Below are positions 1 to 6,760 of a DNA stretch of 14,136 nucleotides, piece after piece. Position numbers and translations under genes: made by a program. The notes beneath the pieces are model-generated. The model was not told the origin of the DNA and ran no database searches. It saw only the letters and a list, made by a program, of their open reading frames with translations. This DNA is from Saccoglossus kowalevskii. Lineage: Eukaryota; Hemichordata; Enteropneusta; Harrimaniidae. The first letter of the stretch is position 1; each line of letters starts with the position of its first letter. The stretch is taken from the NCBI RefSeq assembly GCF_000003605.2, contig NW_003156234.1, forward strand, positions 54,719 through 68,854, written 5' to 3'.

Positions 1-37
1 CCGAGAAGTCAATGACGGGGATTGTCGATGCTGCCAT
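1..37 (-). CDS. Partial first exon of a divergent 2OG oxygenase paralogue
   Basis: Read on the minus strand from the ATG at 37-35, this gives MAASTIPVIDFS before the window ends. That is identical to the first 12 residues of the exon at 1659, with a single synonymous difference. It therefore represents the 5' end of a second gene copy transcribed leftward. The homologous leader also continues upstream on this strand to position 149. Whether this copy is intact cannot be judged, because only 37 bases of coding sequence are inside the window. It could be a duplicated pseudogene. Confidence 0.7.
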   Translation of the reverse strand, partial: MAASTIPVIDFS

Positions 38-149
38 ATTGCTACCATTTGATGATTACAGAAGTCACGTAGGCCAGTTTATGTATTCACGAACCTTTAT
101 AATGATTTACGTTCTATCTTCACAGGTCGCACTTGCCTTGTTGACGAGT
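1..149 (-). repeat. Inverted repeat arm A (5' leader and start of oxygenase copy)
   Basis: The reverse complement of 1-149 aligns without gaps to 1547-1695, with about 10 mismatches by eye (around 93 percent identity). The arm covers the first codons and about 110 bases of 5' leader. It probably continues beyond the left edge, since the coding exon does. Past 149 the two arms diverge abruptly where arm A runs into an interspersed repeat. Confidence 0.9.
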
Positions 150-160
150 CAAACAATACG

Positions 161-345
161 GGCGACCAACTACTCAGGTCATGGTCTAATTAGCAGTGTG
201 CTGGTATGCAAGTGTGAACTGGAGTGATGACTGCTTTTGTGATGCAAAGCAGATCAGTAGGTTTAGGTGATGCAAAGTAGGTCAGTGAGTCTGTAGTATA
301 TAAAGGAGATGTCTGCCCAATTTGTCTTGCAGCTTGGAGATATAT
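161..345 (+). repeat. Interspersed tRNA-like repeat, short copy
   Basis: This shares long blocks with 7560-7977: TCAGGTC-TGGT-TAATTAGCAG followed by GTGTGCTGGTATGC, then GGAGTGATGAC-GCTTTTGTGATG, then the tail TCTGCC-AATT-GTCTTGC. Two segments present in the long copy are missing here. It sits immediately upstream of the leftward oxygenase leader, from 150 outward, as if inserted or as if the leader derives from it. Repeat boundaries are approximate. Confidence 0.65.
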
Positions 346-953
346 TGACCGAGGGTTAATTAGAATAACTAATGCTTTGAAATCTGACATTTTTGAAATA
401 CCTTTTGTAATATACAGTGTGCTCTTAATTGGTCAGAATGTTTCTTGTCTACCAGAAGTATAATAACACTCTGTAAAATACCATTTTTTTTTAACAAATA
501 AAAAAAAATTAAAAAAAAAGAACTGCAGACCTCACTTCTTTATATTTTTGAGTGGGCCAGCCAAGTTTCCACATACAAAAATACACATTATATTTCTATT
601 TATTTTTTTATATTTTTATAATATAATATTGACACTGAATTCTTTAAAATAAATTTACCATTTACAAATTATTGTGTTGAACACTGTATAATCTTAATAT
701 TTTACAATTCATATCCTTATTTTTGAATCTGTTTCAAGACATTTGAAAAAAAAAATTTTAGAAGCATAACAATACAACGACTAGATTTGGTGTTACAGTT
801 TGCTCCGATTTCATACTGGAATATTGCCAGCAATAATTACTAAAGCTTGATCAGAAAACCATTTATTCGCGTCATCATATTCAATGGCTAGTTCTCAGGA
901 TCTACAATAGTAAATAAATAAACAGAAATCATTTTGATGCCATGTTTTAGACG
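346..953. other. AT-rich intergenic sequence, no gene seen
   Basis: Shared upstream region of the two divergent oxygenase genes. It contains A/T homopolymer runs at about 484-519 and an AT-rich low-complexity stretch at 590-650. No exon-like frame or RNA gene was recognised. Confidence 0.6.
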
Positions 954-993
954 ACACCGCCATATCGCACAGATATTCAACACCGCCATATCG
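954..993. promoter_or_regulatory. Twin 14-bp direct repeat between the divergent oxygenase genes
   Basis: ACACCGCCATATCG occurs exactly at 954-967 and again at 980-993, 26 bp apart, roughly midway between the two divergent start codons. Exact short direct repeats in a shared intergenic region could be paired transcription-factor sites. No specific factor is recognised. Confidence 0.3.
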
Positions 994-1471
994 ATTTGGA
1001 CCATACCATTTCAAGCGGCAGGGTGTCTAAACAATGACTCAACAAACAATAAACACATCTTACACCCACAACACAAATTTTAGCCATAATTGAACAACCA
1101 AGAAAGCAACAAATATCAGGCTGCATCCTGAAAACAACGAGATAGCGCATTACAACCAGTCATTACAAACATGAAATCCTCCACCCCTCCCAGTACACCC
1201 TACAGCATTAATGGTTCTTATACTCATTTGCATCTATGTACAAAAAGCTTAGCCAATATATGCACCTGACTCATCAAACTTTTGACCAACCACTCATTCT
1301 AAATATTGTTGAGTGAGGGCGCTATTTTCTAATGAGAGGAATCTTTTAAAAAATTGAACAGAAATATGCCAAACCTGTCACATATCGCCCGGGGCGGAGA
1401 TTTGTAGACATTGAGATTGACTGAAGCATAGCCTGGAACTGAATTATACTCTTAACAGCCATCAAGGCTTT
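994..1471. other. Intergenic promoter-proximal sequence, no gene seen
   Basis: Upstream of the rightward oxygenase gene. It includes a CTCF-like GAGGGCGCTA at about 1314-1323 and an isolated CpG-containing palindrome CGCCCGGGGCG at 1386-1396. No coding evidence in any frame. Confidence 0.5.
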
Positions 1472-1478
1472 TATAAAA
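1472..1478 (+). promoter_or_regulatory. Candidate TATA box of the rightward oxygenase gene
   Basis: TATAAAA lies about 185 bases before the ATG at 1659. A start of transcription 25-30 bases downstream, near 1500, would give a leader of about 155 bases. That fits the extent of the leader block conserved between the two copies (1547 onward, plus the tail at 1487-1522). No equivalent TATAAAA is seen at the matching place of the left copy, so the assignment is tentative. Confidence 0.35.
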
Positions 1479-1486
1479 ACACAAGC

Positions 1487-1522
1487 TCACTGCAAGACCG
1501 ATTTGGCAGACTTCTCCTTTAG
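1487..1522 (-). repeat. Short tail of the same interspersed repeat in the oxygenase leader
   Basis: On the minus strand this reads AAAGGAGAAGTCTGCC-AAATCGGTCTTGCAG. It matches the tail of the repeat copies at about 302-335 and 7912-7940 with only a few differences. It lies just downstream of the candidate TATA box, so it may be part of the transcribed 5' leader. Confidence 0.55.
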
Positions 1523-1546
1523 ACACTTGGCGCAACCTGTGAACAT

Positions 1547-1695
1547 ACTCATCAATAAGGCAAGTGCGACCTGTGAAGATAGAACGTATATCATTATAAA
1601 GGTTCGTGAATACATAAACTGACTTACGTGTCTTCTGTACTCACCAAATAGTAGCAATATGGCAGCATCGACAATTCCCGTCATTGACTTCTCGG
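1547..1695 (+). repeat. Inverted repeat arm B (5' leader and start of oxygenase exon)
   Basis: Partner of arm A at 1-149, same length, no gaps. It covers about 110 bases of leader plus the first 12 codons of the oxygenase exon. Both arms also read open on the antisense strand, but that is a by-product of the shared sequence. Confidence 0.9.
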
Positions 1696-1820
1696 CATGT
1701 AATCTATATATAAATGCACCTGAAGCCGAGACTTACCAGAAGCTTATCGATGACGTACATCATGGTTTCACTACCGCTGGATGTGTTTATTTTATAAATC
1801 ATGGCATTCCGGAACATGTG
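1659..1820 (+). CDS. First coding exon of a 2OG-Fe(II) oxygenase (IPNS-like)
   Basis: 54 codons, ATG at 1659 to a GTG codon at 1818-1820, followed directly by a consensus splice donor (GTGAGT at 1821). The peptide opens MAASTIPVIDFS and ends in YFINHGIPEHV. IPVIDF, a helix (KLIDDVHHGF) and a (V)Y-x-x-NHGI strand are the hallmarks of the DIOX_N region of isopenicillin-N-synthase-like 2-oxoglutarate/Fe(II) oxygenases, including the animal/fungal UPF0676-type proteins. The iron-binding HxD...H and 2OG-binding RxS residues lie in the C-terminal domain and are not in this exon. Such enzymes are usually soluble, 300-350 residues, and oxidise small molecules; the substrate cannot be inferred. Without splicing the frame stops at TAG about 5 codons after the exon, so an intron is required for function. 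Start choice: the same ATG and peptide recur in the inverted copy at the window's left edge. Confidence 0.85.
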
Positions 1821-3427
1821 GTGAGTGAAAACAAATAGTAATAAGAAGGGGGTAGTTTTTGGCAGTATTAGTCTCTTTATTGCCTACTGGGATTGCAGTT
1901 TGACTCAAATGTATAAACATTTCAATACAGATCAGTCTTTATTCATCAAAACGACCAGATGGGGTAATGCCTCAGTGTTTCCTTCCCTGAGGAAAATCTT
2001 ACATATTCAAAGTCGTGGCAGAGTAAACATGCGAACAGCTAACGCCTGCAGCCGTTAGCGTGATCGCGTAATTAACAGGGATGTGTCTGCAGTGTGTGTT
2101 TATAATGTTATAATATAAATAGCAATGTAATCGACAATTACAGAAGCCTTACCTACACACGAATTGGTGACGTCACAACATATATGACCTTCAATCGGGG
2201 TCGTTTGCTCAGTATATACGAATTGGTGTATACCAATTTTAATAAAGATGCTTAAGACATTATAAATAAGGTGGAACAAATTACGTGACAATATAATGAT
2301 AATAACGGTAATAAATCCTAGTTTAATAGTTCAGAACGATCAGTGGGGTCACACCAAAGGTCACGCACTTTGTTGCAACATGGCCATGTGTTGAAACTAG
2401 GTCATAGTGTGATACACACACAAAAATCACAACAAGTAACTTTTGATCTGTATATTTATATGGTTGGGTTGCCAAAAGCAAAAAAAAACTCAAAACGATT
2501 TCACTTCAAATGGGAATCTGTTACACTCATTTTCACACTGAAACTCTTTTCAAAACATTGTAACCTGATGACATGTAGATATGTTCCCTGCAATCATGCG
2601 AAAGTACAGTTAGGTATTTTGTAGCCATTATCCACAAATAACACCCCCAAATTTTACATGATTGATCGATTACGCAACTCGATATCCCGAGGCAATGGCG
2701 CTGAAGAGTATTGAAACAGTTACTGTAGCAGAGGCACATGTGGACATGTACAGGCGTGCTGGTGTTCCGCGGGAAATATTTACGATCTACTGACTTGCCT
2801 AATGAGACAGCTGCTAGCAAGGCCACATTTTAATTGGCACATGGTGGTGTATCTAAAATTTGCCTATAAATAGGTCTGATTGAGGATGAGTGTGGTCCAT
2901 CATTTCAACGGTGTACCCTGTGTATAGCTACTGCGATAATGTGAGACAAGTGATACAGGCTTCAACTATCATTCTGTGAGACTTGAACTGCTCTGCGATC
3001 TCCTGCTTTCAGAGTGCCCTCCAGAATAACAGAGTTCCTCTGCAAGCAAGACTGGGCAGGACTCCAGAAGACGTACCTACACTTTATGCAATTTTTTTTA
3101 ATTATGCTCTAATTTATTCATGACGTAGCAGTTTCTGTGGTCATGAATATTCATTAATTTGTGGATCAATGCATTCTAAAAGGAGCGATATATTATTTGT
3201 TAGAAAGGGGGATTAACAATCCTTAGGGGGCTCAATACAAAAGAAGGGACCCATTTAGATAGTAGCCATGCTCCTCGTGTCTGTTGACCTACAGCTGTCA
3301 ACTGTGTTCGTACTTCGACAACTTCGACTGGCTTCCATGTGAGTTAGTATTCTTGTGTTCTGTTTTTCTGACTTGAGTTGTTGAATCCGCTGTTTATGTT
3401 TTTAACGTCTTTCATGTCTTTTGTAGG
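1821..3427. other. Probable intron 1 start of the oxygenase gene; nothing else recognised
   Basis: It begins with a GTGAGT donor. I looked on the + strand for continuation motifs of the family (a helix ending in F-x-LP, N-H-G-W/Y-V, D-L-K-E-A, H-S/T-D-Y-G) and found none. It carries a perfect CRE palindrome TGACGTCA at 2168-2175 and a 9-bp repeat GAATTGGTG at 2161 and 2220. CCTATAAATAGG at 2863-2874 fits both a MEF2 site and a TATA box. Short open frames here show no known domain. Confidence 0.45.
2863..2874. promoter_or_regulatory. CCTATAAATAGG palindrome-like MEF2/TATA motif
   Basis: CTATAAATAG matches the MEF2 consensus YTA(A/T)4TAR exactly, and TATAAATA would also serve as a TATA box. 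No gene with a recognisable product starts downstream, so function is not shown; in AT-rich DNA this can occur by chance. Confidence 0.2.
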
Positions 3428-3515
3428 AGTGTCCAGTCTGTGATTCGAACTTGCGATCTTTGACACAAGAGATAGGATTTAAGTCCTATTCATAGGAGCA
3501 CTGTCTTCACTAGCA
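3428..3515 (-). repeat. tRNA-Leu(UAA)-like unit 2, in tandem with unit 1
   Basis: On the minus strand ATAGGACTTAAATCCTAT forms an anticodon-arm-like hairpin containing TAA. It is followed by a B-box-like AGTTCGAATCA. AGTGCTCC and GGACACT could pair as an acceptor stem with one bulge. GGACTTAA with a long variable region before the T-arm recalls tRNA-Leu(UAA). The T-stem is mispaired and the anticodon loop appears one base short, so it is degenerate. It lies directly after unit 1 on the same strand, which suggests a dimeric tRNA-derived SINE. Confidence 0.45.
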
Positions 3516-3530
3516 TTCAAAAATCTAACT

Positions 3531-3603
3531 AAACGAACTGGATTCGAACCAGCGACCGCTCGCATTGCTGACATAGTACAAATTAACTGAGCTATGTGGG
3601 TAG
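3531..3603 (-). repeat. tRNA-like unit 1 (SINE head or tRNA pseudogene)
   Basis: On the minus strand an A-box-like TAGCTCAGTTAA is followed, at tRNA spacing, by a perfect B box GGTTCGAATCC. The B box lies in a T-arm hairpin CTGG-TTCGAAT-CCAG (3538-3552). Overall length is about 71-73 nt, as in a tRNA. The acceptor ends pair at only about 3 of 7 positions, and the D-stem is also broken. A working tRNA is therefore unlikely; a tRNA-derived SINE head or a pseudogene fits better. Confidence 0.6.
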
Positions 3604-3826
3604 TCATAATAAATAATTACTATATAGAGAACTGACCTACAAGACCATGATTGATTGACTATTTTTGTTTGCATTTGATGAGACTATATATACCTAGAAA
3701 TACCACATATTTCTATTATTGTGTTTCAATTGTCCAAAAAATTGCCAATTTTGTGTTTTTACTTGTGTAAACTATATACATGGCATAACCCGTTAGTGTA
3801 CATCTTGCCAATTTGGTGTTTGCCAT

Positions 3827-4070
3827 TTGCGTTGCCCATACCTGACCCGACCCTAACCCTAATGCCAAGACACGTTTCTGTTAACAATTGCGTTGCCCAT
3901 ACCTGACCCGACCCTAACCCTAATGCCAAGACACATTTCTGTTAATAATTGCGTTGCCCATACCTGACCCGACCCTAACCCTAATGCCAAGACACGTTCC
4001 TTTTAATAATTCCGTTGCCCATACCTGACCCGATCCTAACCTTAATGCCAAGACACGTTCCTGTTAATAA
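3827..4070. repeat. Minisatellite, four 61-bp units with telomere-like core
   Basis: Four complete units start at 3827, 3888, 3949 and 4010, with only a few substitutions between them. Each contains CCCGACCCTAACCCTAA; the last unit has decayed to CGATCCTAACCTTAA. Two adjacent CCCTAA hexamers match the animal telomere repeat (TTAGGG on the other strand). The period is not a multiple of three, and the short frame through it has no coding character. Confidence 0.95.
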
Positions 4071-4149
4071 TTGTAGTTCAATAATGATACTCTGTTGTGC
4101 ACTGTCTGCGGGTAAGTTGCATTGATGTCAACTGATAAAACAAGTTGCG

Positions 4150-4446
4150 TTTAAGCAATTTCCACTATTAACAAGTGGTTAAATTGTGAAACTAAATAAG
4201 TGGACATATATTTGAGACTGATTTTGGTGTAGACAACTCTGGTTTAATTAATTTCAACCATTAACAAGTGATTAAATTGTGACACTAAATAAGTGGACAT
4301 ATATTTGAGACTGATTTTGGTGTAGACAACTCTGGTTTCATTAATTTCAACCATTAACAAGTGGTTAAATTGTGACTTTAAATGTGTGGACATATATTTG
4401 AACTTATTTGGGTGTAGACACAGTGTTTAATTAATTGTCACCATTG
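4150..4446. repeat. Minisatellite, about three 93-bp units
   Basis: The anchor TTAACAAGTG occurs at 4168, 4261 and 4354, a period of 93. Each unit reads ...GTGGACATATATTTGA... and ...GGTGTAGACA.... A fourth partial unit ends near 4446 with small deletions. It is unrelated in sequence to the 61-bp array that ends 80 bases earlier. Confidence 0.92.
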
Positions 4447-4849
4447 CAGGTTGTGAGAATAAACCTATTGTAGGTTATTTGAGTTGGAATTCAACTTTGG
4501 GCAAATGTTTAATATGCCACTTACACTTACACTTATATATTGTGTATAAATTTGGTGTTAATTTCATGTTACTTGTGTGATACTTTATATAATGCAGTTG
4601 TTTTCAGTGTTCAGTGAGTGAGTGAGTGAGTGAGTGTGTGTGTGTGTTTGTGTGTGCGTGCGTTTGAATTTAATGTAATGGTAATGTTGATGCAAAGCAC
4701 ATTAATGCATTTGTGCTATTTATACTCTATTTTTGGATTTGATTTTGTGCGGCCACCCTCTGGGTGAAACCGCGTGTGTTTGCGTGTGCGTACGTTCTTG
4801 TTTAGGGGGGGAGGTTAACGCGTTATTGTTTGGGAGACGGGCTTGGAAC
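4447..4849. other. Noncoding sequence between minisatellites and transposase remnant
   Basis: Apart from the microsatellite, this stretch shows no gene. 4740-4850 is unusually GC-rich for the window and borders the transposase remnant. It may belong to the untranslated end of that element, but no terminal inverted repeat was identified. Confidence 0.4.
4613..4662. repeat. GAGT/GT compound microsatellite
   Basis: A run of about six GAGT units passes into a GT-rich tract with TTTG and GCGT interruptions. Similar GT/GCGT-rich sequence recurs at about 4772-4795. Confidence 0.9.
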
Positions 4850-5716
4850 CTAAAACGGCCCCATACACATATATATCGTAACCACAACTCGTAACCCCGA
4901 GTAGGGACCCGGAACAAGGGACTTCCAGCCGGGCCAACTGGACCTTGACAGGGCTATACAATTTATATAGCCAATAACCTGAAAAAAATAGTCTGAACTC
5001 TCATCCTTCCAAGAATGAAGAGGATAAAGAAAACGGATATGCTGAAGAAGTGGCGACCACGCTTCGATCTTATTACCAAAACGTTTTCGCCACATAAACT
5101 CATATAAAAAGAAGGAAACAATGTCTTAGAGGTAGTCGGGATATGTTTTTTTGCCATTACTCCACATGCCCTTGGCGGTGTTGGTACAGTCGCCACTGTC
5201 AGGATCTACATAATGCATTGAATGGTTAACAGTTGTTAACGGTTGTATTTATTTTTGCCGAATCTGGATTCGTTGATTTCGACAATACAACCGGGGCCTC
5301 CTAATTGCACTGAGTTCTCCGTAAAATACTGGTGATTGTACGTTTCATCGGCCAGAATCGCGAAACAAACCTCTCTGCATAAATTATAGTCAATAGCAGC
5401 AGTAACAGAAACACCCAAGTGAGTTTTAGTGTCAGTAACCGGAAACTTAATACACCAAAAATACAGTAACTGTAGAGTGGTAGCAACAGAAAGATGGCTG
5501 TTTGAAAACCACGTTCCGTTACGAGCAGAAACACGCTTTCCTGCAGAGAGTCATGTTTCTGCCACATGCATCACAGGAACGTGATTTTGCAATCAGTCCG
5601 TTCTGCTGACACCATTCCACAGTTCTCTGTGGGTTAGAAGTTAGTGAAAACAGAGCAGGCAGAGTAGGCTGTTTTCTGTCGATCTGACCAATCCCGTTGA
5701 TGGATGCTTGAGCCAT
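4850..5716 (-). pseudogene. Decayed Merlin/ISXO2-like DDE transposase
   Basis: Minus strand, three segments. Segment 1 (5716 to about 5545) starts at a Met and holds the N-terminal zinc-ribbon half, with EWCQQNGLIAKSRSCDACG. Segment 2 (about 5544-5239, another frame) holds ARNGTWFSNSHLS, IDYNLCREVC and GGPGCIVEINESRFGK, the N-terminal part of the RNase-H-like fold; the family's first catalytic Asp lies in V-E-I-D-E-S, where this copy has Asn. It ends at a TAA (5236-5238). Segment 3 (5233 to about 4850) resumes at TVNHS, then YVDPDSGDCTNTAKGMW and FMWRKRFG, with a TAA at 5126-5128. The stretch that should hold the second catalytic Asp is deleted between segments 2 and 3. The family's Glu in T-N-x-I-E-G-x-W is Lys. 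Intact members are about 250-350 residues; this one cannot be active. Family assignment is from motif memory. Confidence 0.8.
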
Positions 5717-5730
5717 TTTTGAGTGAGACT
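4850..5730 (-). mobile_element. Merlin-type DNA transposon remnant
   Basis: Minimum extent is set by the transposase remnant. Merlin elements carry short terminal inverted repeats and 8-9 bp target duplications; I could not identify either here, so true ends are unknown. Confidence 0.6.
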
Positions 5731-5744
5731 GGTCCTTGCTGCCA

Positions 5745-5766
5745 AGTAGTAGTAGTAGTAGTAGTA
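5745..5766. repeat. AGT trinucleotide microsatellite
   Basis: About seven tandem AGT units just outside the start of the transposase remnant. Confidence 0.92.
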
Positions 5767-6208
5767 TAGGAACTTGAACATGAAATAAGTTTCTAGTTCT
5801 GATCCAACGAAAGTTACTGGTTTGCCGATGCTATATATATATGTGCGTCTGTGACGTGTGGCCCTGCAAATCGTTGCACCTGTTTAGCAAGTGTTTATAT
5901 TATTTGTGTCCTGATCTGTTTGCGGGGCTGGACCAATGAACATCAGTTATCCCACCCCACTTCTAAGTACATCGTTTGTGGCGTCCGAATGTCTGTTTGC
6001 TATTTGACTGGTAATTAGTAATAATAGTTTGAACTTGATACGTGCTGGACTAACCGCAGCAGACGCCTATCTATCTATTTATTTATTGCTAACCAGGTTT
6101 GTTGTTCTTGTGTTGTTAGTTCTGATGGTTAAAATGTCACTTTTGCCACCTAGACAATACTAATGTTGTGGAGCCAACATTACCAAAAGTGATTCCTAAG
6201 GCGTAATT
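5767..6208. other. Possible 5' LTR region; boundaries not resolved
   Basis: This lies immediately upstream of the primer-binding site at 6209, where the 5' LTR of a retrotransposon should sit. A (TA)n tract is at about 5831-5842. I could not define a TG...CA-bounded LTR, and saw no matching 3' LTR elsewhere in the window. No coding frames. Confidence 0.3.
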
Positions 6209-6227
6209 TAGTGTCAGAAGTGGGATT
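6209..6227 (+). other. tRNA-Leu primer-binding site of an LTR retrotransposon
   Basis: TAGTGTCAGAAGTGGGATT matches, at 18 of 19 positions, the complement of the 3' end of leucine tRNAs ending ...AATCCCACTTCTGACA plus CCA; only the second base differs. This is a primer-binding site used by many Ty3/Gypsy elements. The gag-like sequence about 200 bases downstream on the same strand supports the call. The tRNA sequence is recalled, not looked up. Confidence 0.7.
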
Positions 6228-6306
6228 GTGATTCGGACTCGGTTTGGGATTCGGATTCGAATTCAATATTAATTCAGATTTTGATTCACTTTCGAGTTGG
6301 ATTCTA
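6228..6306 (+). repeat. Cryptically simple GATTCGG-rich stretch
   Basis: Repeated GATTCGGA, GATTCGAATTC and related pentamers to octamers lie directly after the primer-binding site, in the untranslated leader of the retroelement. No hairpin or function was recognised. Confidence 0.6.
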
Positions 6307-6429
6307 TTGTCAATAATCCGCTGACTAAATTGACTGTTTCGCACTGTTTAAGGTCTAGAGAACAGCTTGTACTGCTAGGTAGACATACAATTGCTGTATT
6401 TAATACTACTGGAACTACACCTTTTCAGC

Positions 6430-6700
6430 ATGGATATTGTTATTGAACTTAAAGAGTTGGGTATAGAATTGGCGTATTAAGGGGATGGTCTGACTCAATT
6501 TGTGAAGGCAGAGCAGTAGAAGATAGATAATGGAGAGGGAGAGAGCGTGAAGAGAGAGAAGAGAGTGCTGCCAAACATGAGACTAGCAACGTGATGGATG
6601 CATTTATTTTAAGGTTTGAGCGATTTGCAGCAACTCAGAAATGATCGTGTGAGAATTGAGTTATGAATCTTAGTGCAATCATTGCCTGAAATGGACAATA
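6430..6700 (+). pseudogene. gag: Degenerate Ty3/Gypsy gag-like N-terminus
   Basis: From ATG 6430 the frame reads MDIVIELKELGIEL and meets TAA at 6478-6480. The same frame continues with GDGLTQFVKAEQ to TAG at 6517-6519. A purine-rich tract (6520-6568) then encodes the charged Glu/Arg-rich segment usual here. In another frame, 6594-6641 gives FILRFERFAATQK, followed at once by TGA (6642-6644) and TGA (6657-6659), then MNLSA. An MD-x-x-x-ELxELG start, a charged coiled coil and an RFERFA helix are typical of gag in a widespread animal Gypsy group. The stops and frameshift make it non-functional. No protease, reverse transcriptase or integrase was seen downstream. Assignment is from recalled motifs. 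Confidence 0.6.
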
Positions 6701-6760
6701 TAATCTGGTTAAGTAGGGATTTCCTGTCTATCCCATTGCAGTGACTATAACTTCATGCAA

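Larger units (their letters stand above)
6209..6760 (+). mobile_element. Ty3/Gypsy LTR retrotransposon remnant
   Basis: Primer-binding site, leader and decayed gag start lie in the expected order and spacing. The element appears truncated after gag; the 3' part and both LTR boundaries are not identified. It is inactive by its stops. Confidence 0.6.

Noticed and set aside
12-227. Open frame on the + strand (71 codons)
   Set aside because: It is antisense to the leader and first codons of the leftward oxygenase copy and runs into the repeat. Its resemblance to the frame at 1487-1684 only reflects the duplicated DNA.
1386-1396. CpG palindrome CGCCCGGGGCG as a CpG island or operator
   Set aside because: It is isolated in AT-rich sequence, too short, and has no partner.
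1487-1684. Open frame on the - strand (65 codons)
   Set aside because: Antisense to the 5' leader and start of the oxygenase exon; it parallels the frame at 12-227 because of the inverted repeat.
3000-3120. Possible acceptor CTGCTTTCAG followed by an open stretch beginning SALQNNRVPL
   Set aside because: It does not resemble the oxygenase family after NHGI, soon reaches TGA, and has no donor I trust.
3531-3603. Functional tRNA gene on the - strand
   Set aside because: T-arm and boxes are good, but acceptor and D-stems do not pair; a tRNA-derived repeat is more likely.
3721-3906. Open frame on the + strand
   Set aside because: It runs into the 61-bp minisatellite; the period is not a multiple of three and no domain is seen.
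4720-4917. Open frame on the - strand (65 codons)
   Set aside because: It lies across the end of the transposase remnant and GC-rich GT repeats; no domain.
5301-5567. Open frame on the - strand with a hydrophobic run
   Set aside because: It is an alternate frame of the transposase remnant; the family motifs are in the neighbouring frame.
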